A stretch of 26,500 nt of DNA from a virus, in IMG/VR virus record IMGVR_UViG_3300034375_011142, positions 1 to 26,500 of that record. One strand, given 5' to 3'. The stretch's first letter is position 1. Each line of letters opens with the position of its first letter. Position numbers and translations under genes: made by a program. The notes beneath the pieces were generated by a model that was not told where the DNA came from, searched no databases, and saw nothing but the letters and a program-made list of their open reading frames with translations. This document shows, piece after piece, positions 17,076 through 25,159 of this stretch.

Positions 17076-20000
17076 TCACTGTTCCTCCCAGGTAATGGCA
17101 GTATTTACATAGAATGGATTGATGTTAGTTAGAGTCGGTTCAGAATTAATATTGTAATGTCCGTAAACGTTAATAATATCAACCTCGTCTGTTAGAGGGA
17201 AAGAAAGATATTCTTTATTGTATGCAAAATAGTCTTGGAGATCGAATTGATATCCGCCGGCGTTAGCATAATAAGAAAGAACCTCGACGCCTGTATTTGT
17301 AACAGGGGTTAATTTTAAATCTTGTCCGATTCTTACTCCAGATAGGCGGGTGATTTCCTCCCAAGTTACAAAAGAAGAAGTATTAGAGGTATCCAGCTTA
17401 TCCCATTTTGTTTGGTCTCCGTAGTCTGTGTGTGTTTGAAGAGTGGTGTTTGCGATCTCTGTAAACATTTCCCAGCCGGTACCGGCATATGTTGCGGGAT
17501 ACTCAGTAACCTGGAGATGTCTTTCAGGTAAGAAAGATCCGGCAATTCTTACTTCGTCTGGGTAGGAGTAATACTTGGAGAAGTAATAATTATTTCCCTC
17601 TCTATAAAGTCTTCCAAGAACAGGGAACCAAGAAGTTTGTACAATATCGCTATCGGTAAAAACGCCATTTGTTGGTATTGCCTGGCTTGCAGATGTGGTG
17701 CCTAAGAAATAACCATAAGTGTATTTTCCATCTGCTAAATAAGTACTAGGATTAGTACCGGTATTCCACTCAACTTCAACCGGCGCAGTAGATCTTCCGG
17801 TGCTTACAACGTTGTTAGTTCCACCAACTTCTTTGACTGTTGCAGTGGCTCCAGAGCCTCCGTAAATATGAGTAGTTCCAAGAGAACCAATATTACTTAC
17901 AATCTTAAGAGGGTTCTTAACTGTACGGAGATTAAGAACATCTCCTGTTGTTCCACCAGAGCATCCAGCACCAAGTTTGATAGGATAGATCTGAAGTCTA
18001 TTTCTTACACCCTGGCCTTCTCTATTAACAATAAAATCTTTTGCTCTTAGGCTCATTAGAGATTGCTGAGCTCTAGGTACAACTAGTTTTACATTAGCAG
18101 TATTGGAACTTCCTGGAATTCCGTTTTCAAAATATAACTTAATGTCACCGTTGCTATCTTGGGTTATCCATTTAACCTTCGAGGTAATATCTCCCTCGAT
18201 ATAAGCGCCCATAAGGCCAATTGCAGTGTCCTTGTCAAAGCCGTATCTTGCATCAACGTCAGTCATGCCGCTTCCAGCTTTAATTGTTAGGAACGCGTTC
18301 GAACCAGATCTTGTGTAACCGCCATCGGCAAGATTTGCCCCTCCAAGAAGATTTACAAATCCAGGTGCCACTTCGCGGCGATAATCAGAAGCCTTAGAAA
18401 GCAGTCTTACGGTTCCTTTGTCCCCGCCATCAATATAGTAAGAAGCACCGTACTTGACAAGTGAATTACCTTCTGTCGGTTGAGTGCCTATCGGAGATCC
18501 GTAAACCAAGTACGTAATTGGCAGGGTTGCGTTACCAAGAGACGCCACTGCGTGCTGGTTAGAAGCTCTGATGTGGTGTACTCTTACCCATCTTGCTTCG
18601 CCATTTTCGATGGGTACGTAGCAGAGGAACAAAGCACCAACAGCACCATACCAGGAGAATTCTGTCTTCCACATGGTGACTTTTGTAAAGTCGATGTTGT
18701 AAGCGGAAGTTGTTTCAAATGGAGTTCCGTTTGCTAAATTGATCTGTTCTCCTGGGCGATTAATACCATCGATGCTTCCAGTAAAAGAGTCAGTGGCCGC
18801 AGTGTTAATGTCACTCTGTCTAACTACTCTGGTTTGCCCATCGAGTTTATCACCAGAGAACATTGCTCTAACTGGTCGCCACTCGTAGACCATGCGGTAG
18901 GGCTTAGGAACACAAAGGTTATACCACTCTTTAAGAGTTACGTTGCCATATTGAGCTCCGTCTGTTCTGTCCCTTACTGCCTGAGGAAGAGCATTATTGC
19001 CATTTGTAAGCTCACTACTAGAGATCCTGGTGCCAGCAGTACCGCCAGCAGCTCCGGCGCCTTGAATATTAACTAAAAGGTGCCAAATCTTTTTCTTAGT
19101 GTTATTTGTTAATGTGCTTTGCGCTCCGGTTTCCCAATAATTTCCGTTTGTATAAGCGTAGTTACCCGAGGAATCCCAGAAATCAGAAACTCCCTGAAGA
19201 CCAGTAAAATCAGATGGGAAAATATTATTACTTCCCTTTCTATTAAAGTTAGAGATTATCTGATAGAAGTTACAGTGTGCGTCTGCTCTGATATATCCTC
19301 TAGAAACAGAAGTATCTTCAGGAGTTAAAGGCTCAACAGTATCTTGGTCAAATGGGAACATGTGCTTTCTGTTCTCCATGTGCTCTTGCCAATCTGTACC
19401 GTCGTCATAAGCTAATCTAACAGCATAATCGGAGTTAAAATTTTTATTTTTTAATTCATTTTCTGGAGATGAAGCGTTATCAATAGCTCTTACATCAGCA
19501 GGAGAATAAACAAGGCTAGGATCGTTGATGGCAGCGGCAACATAGATAAGACCGTCTCTAATGATTACTGGATCTACTCCAACCTCGCCAAAGTTGGTAT
19601 TGGTGTGGAAGGTTGTATCGGGGCTACCTGCAAGAGGATTACCTAACCATCCCCCGGTTGTTCCATAACCGGCAGGCTCTTGAGGGATAATAGCCTGAGT
19701 CCTTCTTACGCATCTAAAATTATTTTCTACTCCGCTGTTTGCTACTTCAAAGTAATATCCGTCAAACTTATCAAAAATTCCCCACTTTTTAATAGAAGGT
19801 GCGCCTTTCATCTCATCTGTTTCAGCGCCAGTAAGATTCATCTTCACACCCATCGTAGAAGCCGAAACTCTACCCGGCTGGTAGCGGAAGAAACGCTTTG
19901 AGGTTAAAATTGTGGTATTACCATTAGAAGAAACTAGTCTTGCTCCGGCCTCTTCTGGAATATGCTCTACACCGTCTGTAGCAACACCGTTGCTATTTAA

Positions 20001-20255
20001 AGTAGGATCTAAAGGTATAGATGCCCATTCTGTTGGGTTTACATCGTAAGTATTAACGTCTGCAAAAATACCTAGAGCAACCTCAGCTCTAGGGATACCT
20101 AGGAGCGAAAGAGCAACTTCTGACTTAACTAAATTTTGTTCTTCAACGGGTATTGGCTGTTGGTCTTCTGCAAAAACAACAGGCAGCGAATTAGCCGCTG
20201 GTTGTTGCCCCAAGGGCACTGGGGCAGTTTTTCCTACGGATACTTTTGAAGCCAT
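17076..20255 (-). CDS. Large virion structural protein sharing modules with the downstream gene
   Basis: This 1059-residue protein is probably a structural part of the tail or baseplate. The N-terminus has SLPVVFAEDQQPIPVEEQ (23-40), of the LPVVxAxDQ-P-I-P-V style common in phage virion proteins. SEVALSLLGIPRAE (45-58), FRYQPGRVSASTMGVKMN (123-140), KFDGYYFEV (163-171), EFSWYGAVGALFLCYVPIENGEARWV (about 530-557) and KYGASYYIDGGDKGTV (about 599-615) follow. The conserved blocks are shared in order with the 1470-residue protein encoded next. The stop codon is 3 nt from the start of that gene, and its last codons carry the downstream ribosome binding site, so the two are translated from one message. 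Upstream on the minus strand is GATTAAAG, 43 nt before the ATG, with AGAAGA as a weak Shine-Dalgarno sequence. Function in the particle is inferred from composition and context. Confidence 0.85.
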   Translation of the reverse strand: MASKVSVGKTAPVPLGQQPAANSLPVVFAEDQQPIPVEEQNLVKSEVALSLLGIPRAEVALGIFADVNTYDVNPTEWASIPLDPTLNSNGVATDGVEHIPEEAGARLVSSNGNTTILTSKRFFRYQPGRVSASTMGVKMNLTGAETDEMKGAPSIKKWGIFDKFDGYYFEVANSGVENNFRCVRRTQAIIPQEPAGYGTTGGWLGNPLAGSPDTTFHTNTNFGEVGVDPVIIRDGLIYVAAAINDPSLVYSPADVRAIDNASSPENELKNKNFNSDYAVRLAYDDGTDWQEHMENRKHMFPFDQDTVEPLTPEDTSVSRGYIRADAHCNFYQIISNFNRKGSNNIFPSDFTGLQGVSDFWDSSGNYAYTNGNYWETGAQSTLTNNTKKKIWHLLVNIQGAGAAGGTAGTRISSSELTNGNNALPQAVRDRTDGAQYGNVTLKEWYNLCVPKPYRMVYEWRPVRAMFSGDKLDGQTRVVRQSDINTAATDSFTGSIDGINRPGEQINLANGTPFETTSAYNIDFTKVTMWKTEFSWYGAVGALFLCYVPIENGEARWVRVHHIRASNQHAVASLGNATLPITYLVYGSPIGTQPTEGNSLVKYGASYYIDGGDKGTVRLLSKASDYRREVAPGFVNLLGGANLADGGYTRSGSNAFLTIKAGSGMTDVDARYGFDKDTAIGLMGAYIEGDITSKVKWITQDSNGDIKLYFENGIPGSSNTANVKLVVPRAQQSLMSLRAKDFIVNREGQGVRNRLQIYPIKLGAGCSGGTTGDVLNLRTVKNPLKIVSNIGSLGTTHIYGGSGATATVKEVGGTNNVVSTGRSTAPVEVEWNTGTNPSTYLADGKYTYGYFLGTTSASQAIPTNGVFTDSDIVQTSWFPVLGRLYREGNNYYFSKYYSYPDEVRIAGSFLPERHLQVTEYPATYAGTGWEMFTEIANTTLQTHTDYGDQTKWDKLDTSNTSSFVTWEEITRLSGVRIGQDLKLTPVTNTGVEVLSYYANAGGYQFDLQDYFAYNKEYLSFPLTDEVDIINVYGHYNINSEPTLTNINPFYVNTAITWEEQ

Positions 20256-20298
20256 ATTCTTCTATGTAATAACGGAAAATCGTAATATCTATAAGTAT

Positions 20299-20306
20299 CT
20301 TTAATC
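20299..20306 (-). promoter_or_regulatory. GATTAAAG element upstream of the 1059-residue gene
   Basis: On the minus strand GATTAAAG followed by ATACTTATAGATATTACG lies about 43 nt before the ATG at 20255, in the gap after the beta-helix gene. It is a variant of the GTTTAAAG element seen elsewhere, so its promoter role is tentative. Confidence 0.3.
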
Positions 20307-20309
20307 TAA

Positions 20310-22679
20310 TCAATCAGATACGTAGACATTTCCGTCAGCAATGAAGTAATTATCTCTTACAATTTTAATTGAGGCTCCTCTGGTAATTAATGTTTCGTTT
20401 CCGTTAGGGAACGCGCTACTTACATCGGAAGGAATAGCCAAGGTAAGACTAGAATCAGCAGCAGTAGTTCCTAATATGGAATATTCGACGTTTTGATCGT
20501 TCCAGTTCTCAAGGTCGTTATTGCTATTTGCTACTCCAAAGGTAACAATCTTATCATTAGATCCTCCAGCTCCTCCTACAAAGAATAAGAATTTAAGGAA
20601 ATCAGAGGTAGTTTCAAAGAAAAGCTTGATTTGAGTAGAGGAGATTGCTTTAATTTGCTTGAGAGGGAAATCTCCTAATCTTACTTTACCAGTAATTCTA
20701 TACGAATAACCATAATGAGGATTAGAGCCATCAACGTCAATTAATTTATAGTTGCTGGTGCCTAAAATTGCGTTGCCGGCATTTGCATCTCCGTTGATAG
20801 TGTTTTCTCCTGCTGCAATATTAGCTATAGGTGCAGTTACACCAAAAATACCGGCTCTTAGCTGATCGACACTTTCAATAACTTTGAGATACGTTGTTGG
20901 AGAGTTTACATTAGGTATTGCATAATTTGCGTTTAATGCGTATACTTTTGCTTCCAAAGTTCCAACGGCAATGTCGACAGGAAGCTGGCCTTCTGTTACT
21001 GTAAAGTAGTAAGGGGCCATAGGAGTGCCTCTCTTAATTGCAATAGAAGCTCTGCTATAGTCATTTTGATATAGGTCAACAGACTGAATAACACTTCCAG
21101 AAGAGTTAAAGGTCAAGTTACCAGTAGCATTCCAGTTATCAGAGGCTCTTAGTAGTAATCCGGTATCGCCACAATTGTTAATGATATTATTGTTGATTAC
21201 CGAGACATCAATACCTGTAAAGTCTGCAACCCCCGTGCAATTCTCAAATAAGTTACCTTGCGCAATGACCTTGTCAGTCTCTCTAATCTTAACAGGAGGC
21301 ACATTGGGCTCGTAAGGCTTAGACATCTGGAAGATCTTAGAGTTCGTAAGATTTAGTTTTTCAGAGTCTATAGAATAAATTGCAGTTCCAGCGCCATTAT
21401 AGAATGAACAGTTATCTATAGTTAGTAGATCTACATGTTCTAAAGCAAGCATGTCTTGGTATTTGCTAGAGATTCCATAAATGTCATTTGCAGGACTCTT
21501 TGTAGCAAATGTTTCTGTTTTGTTGCCATCAAATGCAAGATTGCTAAAGCTAATACCAGTAACTCTGTCGCTAGGATTACCCATAATACCTACCGAGCCG
21601 TACTTATCTTGAGTGTTAATAAACAAAGGGCCTCTCTTAATAATCGAAGATGTACCAACTCCTCTTAAAGAAATGCCATTATATGCGTCGTTTGTTCCGT
21701 TTTCGTTGTATAGTTTAACGTGGCCGACATTATAAGTTCCAGATGGGAAGAAAATATCTTTGATGATAAAGTCTTTTCCATAGTCAATTGCGTCTTGGAT
21801 GGCCTTTGTATCGTCAAACTTAAATTTGACTGTAGTGTTTCCTCCGAATAACGGAGAAAGGTCTGCCTGGTTATTAAATGCGTCAACAAGCTCAAGAGCA
21901 CCTGTAATCTCGTTTTTATATCTAATTTCTAAAGTTCTTTTTCCTGTTACTACTTTAATAGTAGGTCCAGCGTCGTTAGCAGCATAAGAAATTTGGTCGC
22001 TTAAAGAATCTGGAATAAAGAATCTAGAGTTACCTGCAACATAGTCTTCGTCCCAAGAAGCAATTTGAACAGCACCTCTATCTTGGAAGGTAATTGTAGA
22101 CCCTGTTCCTACAGCATTATTTCCTGGTATACCGAGAAACTTAAGTACGCCATTATATCTTCTAAAAATTAAAGGTAGGTATTGGTTGCTAGATCTTTGA
22201 AGAGTAAACTGAATATAATTTTGCTCGTCAAAAGTAGTGTCTGGATTTGATAAAATATTATTCTGAGTAATTTCCGATCCGTAGGGAGATAGGACTCCTG
22301 TTTGTGGATTGAAAGGATATACAAAGTATTTAACTTCTGAGCCTGCTGCTCCTGTGCTGTCGTATATTGCGCCTACTGGAGTTGCATTAGGGCTTGTAAA
22401 AATAAAATTGTACAACGCCGAAGATGGCGTAGAAGTATTTTCGTAGAAAAATGCAGTAATCCTTCTACCGATTATAAAGTAGTCTTTTTCATACTCGTAA
22501 AAATCAGAAATTCCATTAAAGTAAATAGAGGTTCCTGCAGAATTAACACCGGAGACCGAACCGGTAAAATAACGATCGAGTCCTGTTGCTCCAAAAGATT
22601 TTACGTTAATGTACTGACTTTTGTTCCCATCAATTTGGACTACTGTATTTCTATAAGGGTCTAGACCAATATACCTCAT
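20310..22679 (-). CDS. Pectate-lyase-superfamily beta-helix tail fibre or tailspike
   Basis: This 789-residue protein carries a right-handed parallel beta-helix, a common fold of phage tailspikes that bind or cut surface polysaccharides. INVKSFGATG (24-33) is the opening half of the Pectate_lyase_3 signature, and DDTKAIQDAIDYGKD (289-303) followed by IFFPSGTYNVGHVKL (309-323) is the second half. Normally these are adjacent, but here about 255 residues of other beta-rich sequence separate them. Beta-helix rungs follow from 335 to about 540 (ISLRGVGTSSIIKRG, ISFSNLAFDGN, LTIDNCSFYNGAGTAIY, KVIAQGNLFENCTGV, VSVINNNIINNCGDTGLLLRASDN). The C-terminal 240 residues are a separate beta region. I see no secure catalytic acid set, so it may bind without cleaving. 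It heads the minus-strand block, with the ATG at 22679 and GTTTAAAG 33 nt upstream. Confidence 0.88.
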   Translation of the reverse strand: MRYIGLDPYRNTVVQIDGNKSQYINVKSFGATGLDRYFTGSVSGVNSAGTSIYFNGISDFYEYEKDYFIIGRRITAFFYENTSTPSSALYNFIFTSPNATPVGAIYDSTGAAGSEVKYFVYPFNPQTGVLSPYGSEITQNNILSNPDTTFDEQNYIQFTLQRSSNQYLPLIFRRYNGVLKFLGIPGNNAVGTGSTITFQDRGAVQIASWDEDYVAGNSRFFIPDSLSDQISYAANDAGPTIKVVTGKRTLEIRYKNEITGALELVDAFNNQADLSPLFGGNTTVKFKFDDTKAIQDAIDYGKDFIIKDIFFPSGTYNVGHVKLYNENGTNDAYNGISLRGVGTSSIIKRGPLFINTQDKYGSVGIMGNPSDRVTGISFSNLAFDGNKTETFATKSPANDIYGISSKYQDMLALEHVDLLTIDNCSFYNGAGTAIYSIDSEKLNLTNSKIFQMSKPYEPNVPPVKIRETDKVIAQGNLFENCTGVADFTGIDVSVINNNIINNCGDTGLLLRASDNWNATGNLTFNSSGSVIQSVDLYQNDYSRASIAIKRGTPMAPYYFTVTEGQLPVDIAVGTLEAKVYALNANYAIPNVNSPTTYLKVIESVDQLRAGIFGVTAPIANIAAGENTINGDANAGNAILGTSNYKLIDVDGSNPHYGYSYRITGKVRLGDFPLKQIKAISSTQIKLFFETTSDFLKFLFFVGGAGGSNDKIVTFGVANSNNDLENWNDQNVEYSILGTTAADSSLTLAIPSDVSSAFPNGNETLITRGASIKIVRDNYFIADGNVYVSD

Positions 22680-22712
22680 GCCGAGAAATGGTGGATAATA
22701 TAACTAATATAT

Positions 22713-22740
22713 CTTTAAACAGCAACCTTTTGGGTTAAAG
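22713..22740. promoter_or_regulatory. Divergent promoter region with paired GTTTAAAG-type elements
   Basis: CTTTAAAC (22713-22720, GTTTAAAG on the minus strand) and GGTTAAAG (22733-22740, plus strand) face away from each other across 12 nt. They lie 33 nt and 28 nt from the two divergent ATGs at 22679 and 22769. AT-rich, TATA-like sequence follows on both sides (TATATTAT on minus, TTATTTTAG on plus). The symmetry supports a two-way promoter, but the element's function is inferred. Confidence 0.45.
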
Positions 22741-22768
22741 GATATGGAGATTATTTTAGTAGTATACT

Positions 22769-22945
22769 ATGAACAAAGCAAGTTTTGCTCAGTTGATTGA
22801 CGCTTACGCAGATGCAAAAGTAAGTGGTAATAAAATTCTTGTAAAAGCAATGATTGGAGAATTAGAAGCCGCTTTAAATTCTATTTTCCCAGAAGAACAA
22901 GCCGAAGAGCCTACTCTTGGAGAAGTCGAAATCACTCCTGAATAA
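22769..22945 (+). CDS. Small acidic hypothetical protein, first gene of a three-gene operon
   Basis: This 58-residue protein starts MNKASFAQLIDAYADAKVSG and ends in an acidic tail rich in Glu (PEEQAEEPTLGEVEITPE). Residues 5-40 read as one or two amphipathic helices (VKAMIGELEAALNSIF). No family is recognised. The ATG at 22769 sits in TACTATG, 28 nt after GGTTAAAG, and the TAA overlaps the next ATG by one base (TAATG), which indicates translational coupling. Codon use and the coupled operon make it a real gene despite its size. It lies divergently next to the beta-helix fibre. A small particle-assembly or chaperone-like role is conceivable, but nothing in the sequence shows it. Confidence 0.75.
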   Translation: MNKASFAQLIDAYADAKVSGNKILVKAMIGELEAALNSIFPEEQAEEPTLGEVEITPE

Positions 22946-23274
22946 TGAAAATTACAAGGTTACCAAGGGGCAATGCTCAGTTCCCCAAAGAAAAAGACCC
23001 AGGTGATGTTGTAATGTTATCTAACGGAGACATCTTTACCTGGAGCGGAGGGCTATGGGCATTGCTCGGTGGAAGATTTATCAACGATGAAGTAAAAGAG
23101 TGGGTTTTAGGCTATTTAAAGAACGGCTGGCCTACTCTTTCGGAGGCTGGATTTGACCTACCTCAAATGCTAACTCTTACGGAAAATACCGAGGAAGATG
23201 AGAGATGGATTCGACTAATGTTAAATAATATGTTAAAATTAGCAGGTAGTCTAGAATCGGAGAAAATCTCTTAA
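22945..23274 (+). CDS. Hypothetical protein, second gene of the coupled operon
   Basis: This 109-residue protein belongs to no family that I can name. Residues 18-45 (DPGDVVMLSNGDIFTWSGGLWALLGGRF) form a short beta-hairpin-like segment with Trp and Gly, similar in look to small cell-surface or fibre-tip modules. The second half is helical and ends with a Leu/Met-rich helix (RWIRLMLNNMLKLAGSL). No signal peptide or transmembrane helix is seen. The start codon overlaps the stop of the preceding 58-residue gene, and its own TAA overlaps the ATG of the following gene (TAATG at both joints), so all three are made in linked amounts. There is no independent ribosome binding site. The role is unknown. 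Confidence 0.85.
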   Translation: MKITRLPRGNAQFPKEKDPGDVVMLSNGDIFTWSGGLWALLGGRFINDEVKEWVLGYLKNGWPTLSEAGFDLPQMLTLTENTEEDERWIRLMLNNMLKLAGSLESEKIS

Positions 23275-23534
23275 TGGGTAAAGCAAAAGTAAGGCTCGTC
23301 GGAGAGAAAATAGAAGTCGATAAGATTGACTTATCAAGGCTTACTGTTGATTGCCACGGAGTAGAGTACACCTCTGAAAACAACCTAGTATTTACGGATG
23401 TTGTCCGATCACATACAATGGTAGATATATTTGATCTATACTACGATGATGGCAAAACAATCAATAAAATCTGGGTGTTAGGGGGAAAACTAAATCCGAA
23501 ACTAACCGAACCAGAGCTTGTATTTAGAGACTAA
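23274..23534 (+). CDS. Hypothetical protein, third gene of the coupled operon
   Basis: This 86-residue protein is of unknown function. It opens with MGKAKVRLVGEKIEVDKIDLSRLTVDCHGVEY and has mainly beta character, with a single Cys and a His. An acidic Tyr/Asp segment (DIFDLYYDDGKTINKIWVLGG) near 51-72 follows. There is no membrane segment or recognised motif. The ATG overlaps the previous stop (TAATG). The gene ends 3 nt before the stem of a bidirectional terminator, which closes the operon. It is a compact single-domain protein, and its partner may be one of the two upstream gene products because their production is coupled. Confidence 0.85.
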   Translation: MGKAKVRLVGEKIEVDKIDLSRLTVDCHGVEYTSENNLVFTDVVRSHTMVDIFDLYYDDGKTINKIWVLGGKLNPKLTEPELVFRD

Positions 23535-23575
23535 AAAAGCGGGTAGGGATTAAGTTCCCCGCCCGCTCTTCTTTT
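23533..23575. terminator. Bidirectional rho-independent terminator
   Basis: AGCGGG (23538-23543) and GGGA (23546-23549) pair with TCCC (23556-23559) and CCCGCT (23562-23567), with one G-T wobble and one A-C mismatch between the two blocks and a 6-nt loop. CTTCTTTT follows on the plus strand, and on the minus strand the stem runs into a T6 tract (complement of 23533-23538). It therefore suits both the plus-strand operon ending at 23534 and the minus-strand genes ending at 23614. Confidence 0.85.
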
Positions 23576-23586
23576 ATGAGTTGGAT

Positions 23587-23610
23587 CAGATGGGCCATCG
23601 GCCCTATCTG
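23587..23610 (-). other. GC-rich hairpin just downstream of the coiled-coil gene
   Basis: CAGAT and GGGCC (23587-23596) pair with GGCCC and ATCTG (23600-23604 and 23606-23610), with one bulged T and a 3-nt loop. It starts 3 nt beyond the stop codon of the minus-strand gene at 23614. No T-tract follows on either strand, so it probably stabilises the 3' end of the message or helps the terminator at 23533-23575. Confidence 0.5.
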
Positions 23611-23613
23611 CTA

Positions 23614-23853
23614 TCAGGCTGCAGGGACTTCATCTACGACTTCGGTAGGAGTAGCAACGGCCTCTTCGACTGCTTCGCCCTCGCCGCCTTGACCGGGCTC
23701 TTCGCCTAGCTGGAGCTGCATTGCCTCAACAGCTCCTTGGAGCTTGAGGGCGAGTTCTTGGCGTTGGGCCAAGGCGGCGCGGAGCTGGGAGATCTCCTTT
23801 TCGAGCTTTTCAAGCTGGGCGGTAAAGTTTTGCTTCAGATCTTGTGGTTCCAT
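23614..23853 (-). CDS. Small coiled-coil protein with acidic tail
   Basis: This 79-residue protein has residues 5-50 in a regular heptad pattern (LKQNFTAQLEKLEKEISQLRAALAQRQELALKLQGAVEAMQLQL), so a coiled coil is confident. Residues 51-79 are Gly/Glu/Val/Ala-rich, acidic and probably disordered. Small coiled-coil proteins of this build recur in T4-like cyanophages without a known function. The ATG at 23853 lies 25 nt after the TAA of the methyltransferase gene, and that stop codon sits in GTCTAAGG, a variant of the recurrent upstream element. The Shine-Dalgarno sequence is weak (GAG). Base composition is visibly richer in G+C than in the fibre genes. It may act as an oligomerisation or assembly adaptor, which is my inference. 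Confidence 0.8.
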   Translation of the reverse strand: MEPQDLKQNFTAQLEKLEKEISQLRAALAQRQELALKLQGAVEAMQLQLGEEPGQGGEGEAVEEAVATPTEVVDEVPAA

Positions 23854-23875
23854 AAATAGTTCTCAGTACGCTATA

Positions 23876-23883
23876 TCCTTAGA
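23876..23883 (-). promoter_or_regulatory. GTCTAAGG element overlapping the methyltransferase stop codon
   Basis: On the minus strand GTCTAAGG followed by ATATAG lies 22-23 nt before the ATG at 23853, and the TAA inside it is the stop codon of the preceding gene. The same overlap of a stop codon with this element occurs at the kinase gene (790-797). Confidence 0.3.
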
Positions 23884-25159
23884 CTAAAAAATAATCTTTG
23901 ATGTAATTCGCCCCTGTTTCTGGAGTTGAGTCGATGATCATTCCCAGCTCTCTAAGCCGATCCATATCCACCAATTCAGGCTTCACCCACCAGTCCTCAA
24001 ATGGGTACCAGTCGGTAGGACCGACGTCAGGGACAATAATCTCATAGCCAAGGGACCTTAGGTATCTGCGAGATTTTTCTCTGTATGTTTTTGAGATATC
24101 TACAGCGTGATCGTGTTCAAAAGTAATCACCCTAAACTTATACTCCTCAAATGGAATAGAGATAAGCACTTCAAAAGACGTAGAGGAGGGCTCAGTATCA
24201 ATCTGTAAGTAATCAACTACGTTATCAAACTCTCCTTCTTTGAGTACTTTTTTATAATTGAGCTTAGTTGCATCGGCGCAAATCACAGGGTTGGAGCGCT
24301 CGGCCCTAAATTTTTGTACCTCGGGCATATCGATTTCAATGCTGGTGCCCTTCCACCCAAACTCTCTTTCGAGGATGCATGTATTGCTAAAATAAACCGG
24401 GTCTTCTGATCCGATTTCTAGGTACGTTCCGTTTTTCTTTCCATTGAGAACAGAAAGGATGAACATATCTTGGTAACATTGAGAATGGTTTCTTTTGAGC
24501 TTTTCTACTCCGTCAAACTTTACTCGGAGAGGCGAAAGATCTGTTTCAGCAATGTAAGGCACCCCGGCTACAGATGCCGGACCTACTCCCCAACGTTTAA
24601 TATAATGGTCAAGAGCCTCTACGTCTTTGTAGTTGAGACAATCTTGGTGGTTATTTGCGAGATCTTGGAGAATCTTTCTAGATTCCACTGTTCGGCCCCA
24701 TTCATAGGCTGAAATTGCCATGAGGAGGAGAAAGTTGCCAGGTGCCTTGTATCCAAGGCCCCCGCAGACATTCTCTGGAGTTGGGAGCGCATAGCCTATT
24801 TTGCTAAGCATGTACACCTCTGGCCAGGATTGTTTCTTTGCGTATATCTTAGAGAGGAGGAAATATGCTTCGGGACGTGTAGGGTCGATAGAGACTGCAT
24901 ATTTTAATATGGACTCGCAAGTGATGTCTCTACTTGGGTACTTGCTCATGCAAACAAATGCTCGGCATAGCGAGTTGTAAGCGATATTAAGCACGTGGGG
25001 ATTATCTAATCCTTCTTCTTCGGAAAATTCTGACGCCCTGAGATAGAATGAAAACGCCGCGGAAAACTGATGTTGTTTTTCATACCACCAGGCTAACTCA
25101 AAATTTGCGTCAGGAAGCCTAGTAAATTTAATGTATTTTTGTAGCGGGGTTAGTTGCAT
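23879..25159 (-). CDS. TPR-like domain fused to an FkbM-type SAM methyltransferase
   Basis: This 426-residue two-part protein has TPR-like helical repeats in residues 15-170 (FELAWWYEKQHQFSAAFSFYLRAS at 20-43, PEAYFLLSKIYAKKQSWPEVYMLSK at 96-120, GNFLLLMAISAYEWGRTVESRKIL at 141-164), of the kind often joined to glycosyltransferases. Residues 225-375 form an FkbM-type methyltransferase: SQCYQDMFILSVL (226-238), SAM-binding YLEIGSEDPVYFSNT (246-260), LEREFGWKGTSIEID (263-277), YLQIDTEPSSTSFEVL (317-332) and FEHD (347-350). FkbM enzymes O-methylate sugars or other small molecules. The C-terminal 50 residues are extra. The start at 25159 overlaps the end of the propeller gene by 10 bp, so the two are coupled. 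Methylation of a glycan handled by that partner is my inference. The SAM fold is clear, the substrate unknown. Confidence 0.88.
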   Translation of the reverse strand: MQLTPLQKYIKFTRLPDANFELAWWYEKQHQFSAAFSFYLRASEFSEEEGLDNPHVLNIAYNSLCRAFVCMSKYPSRDITCESILKYAVSIDPTRPEAYFLLSKIYAKKQSWPEVYMLSKIGYALPTPENVCGGLGYKAPGNFLLLMAISAYEWGRTVESRKILQDLANNHQDCLNYKDVEALDHYIKRWGVGPASVAGVPYIAETDLSPLRVKFDGVEKLKRNHSQCYQDMFILSVLNGKKNGTYLEIGSEDPVYFSNTCILEREFGWKGTSIEIDMPEVQKFRAERSNPVICADATKLNYKKVLKEGEFDNVVDYLQIDTEPSSTSFEVLISIPFEEYKFRVITFEHDHAVDISKTYREKSRRYLRSLGYEIIVPDVGPTDWYPFEDWWVKPELVDMDRLRELGMIIDSTPETGANYIKDYFLV

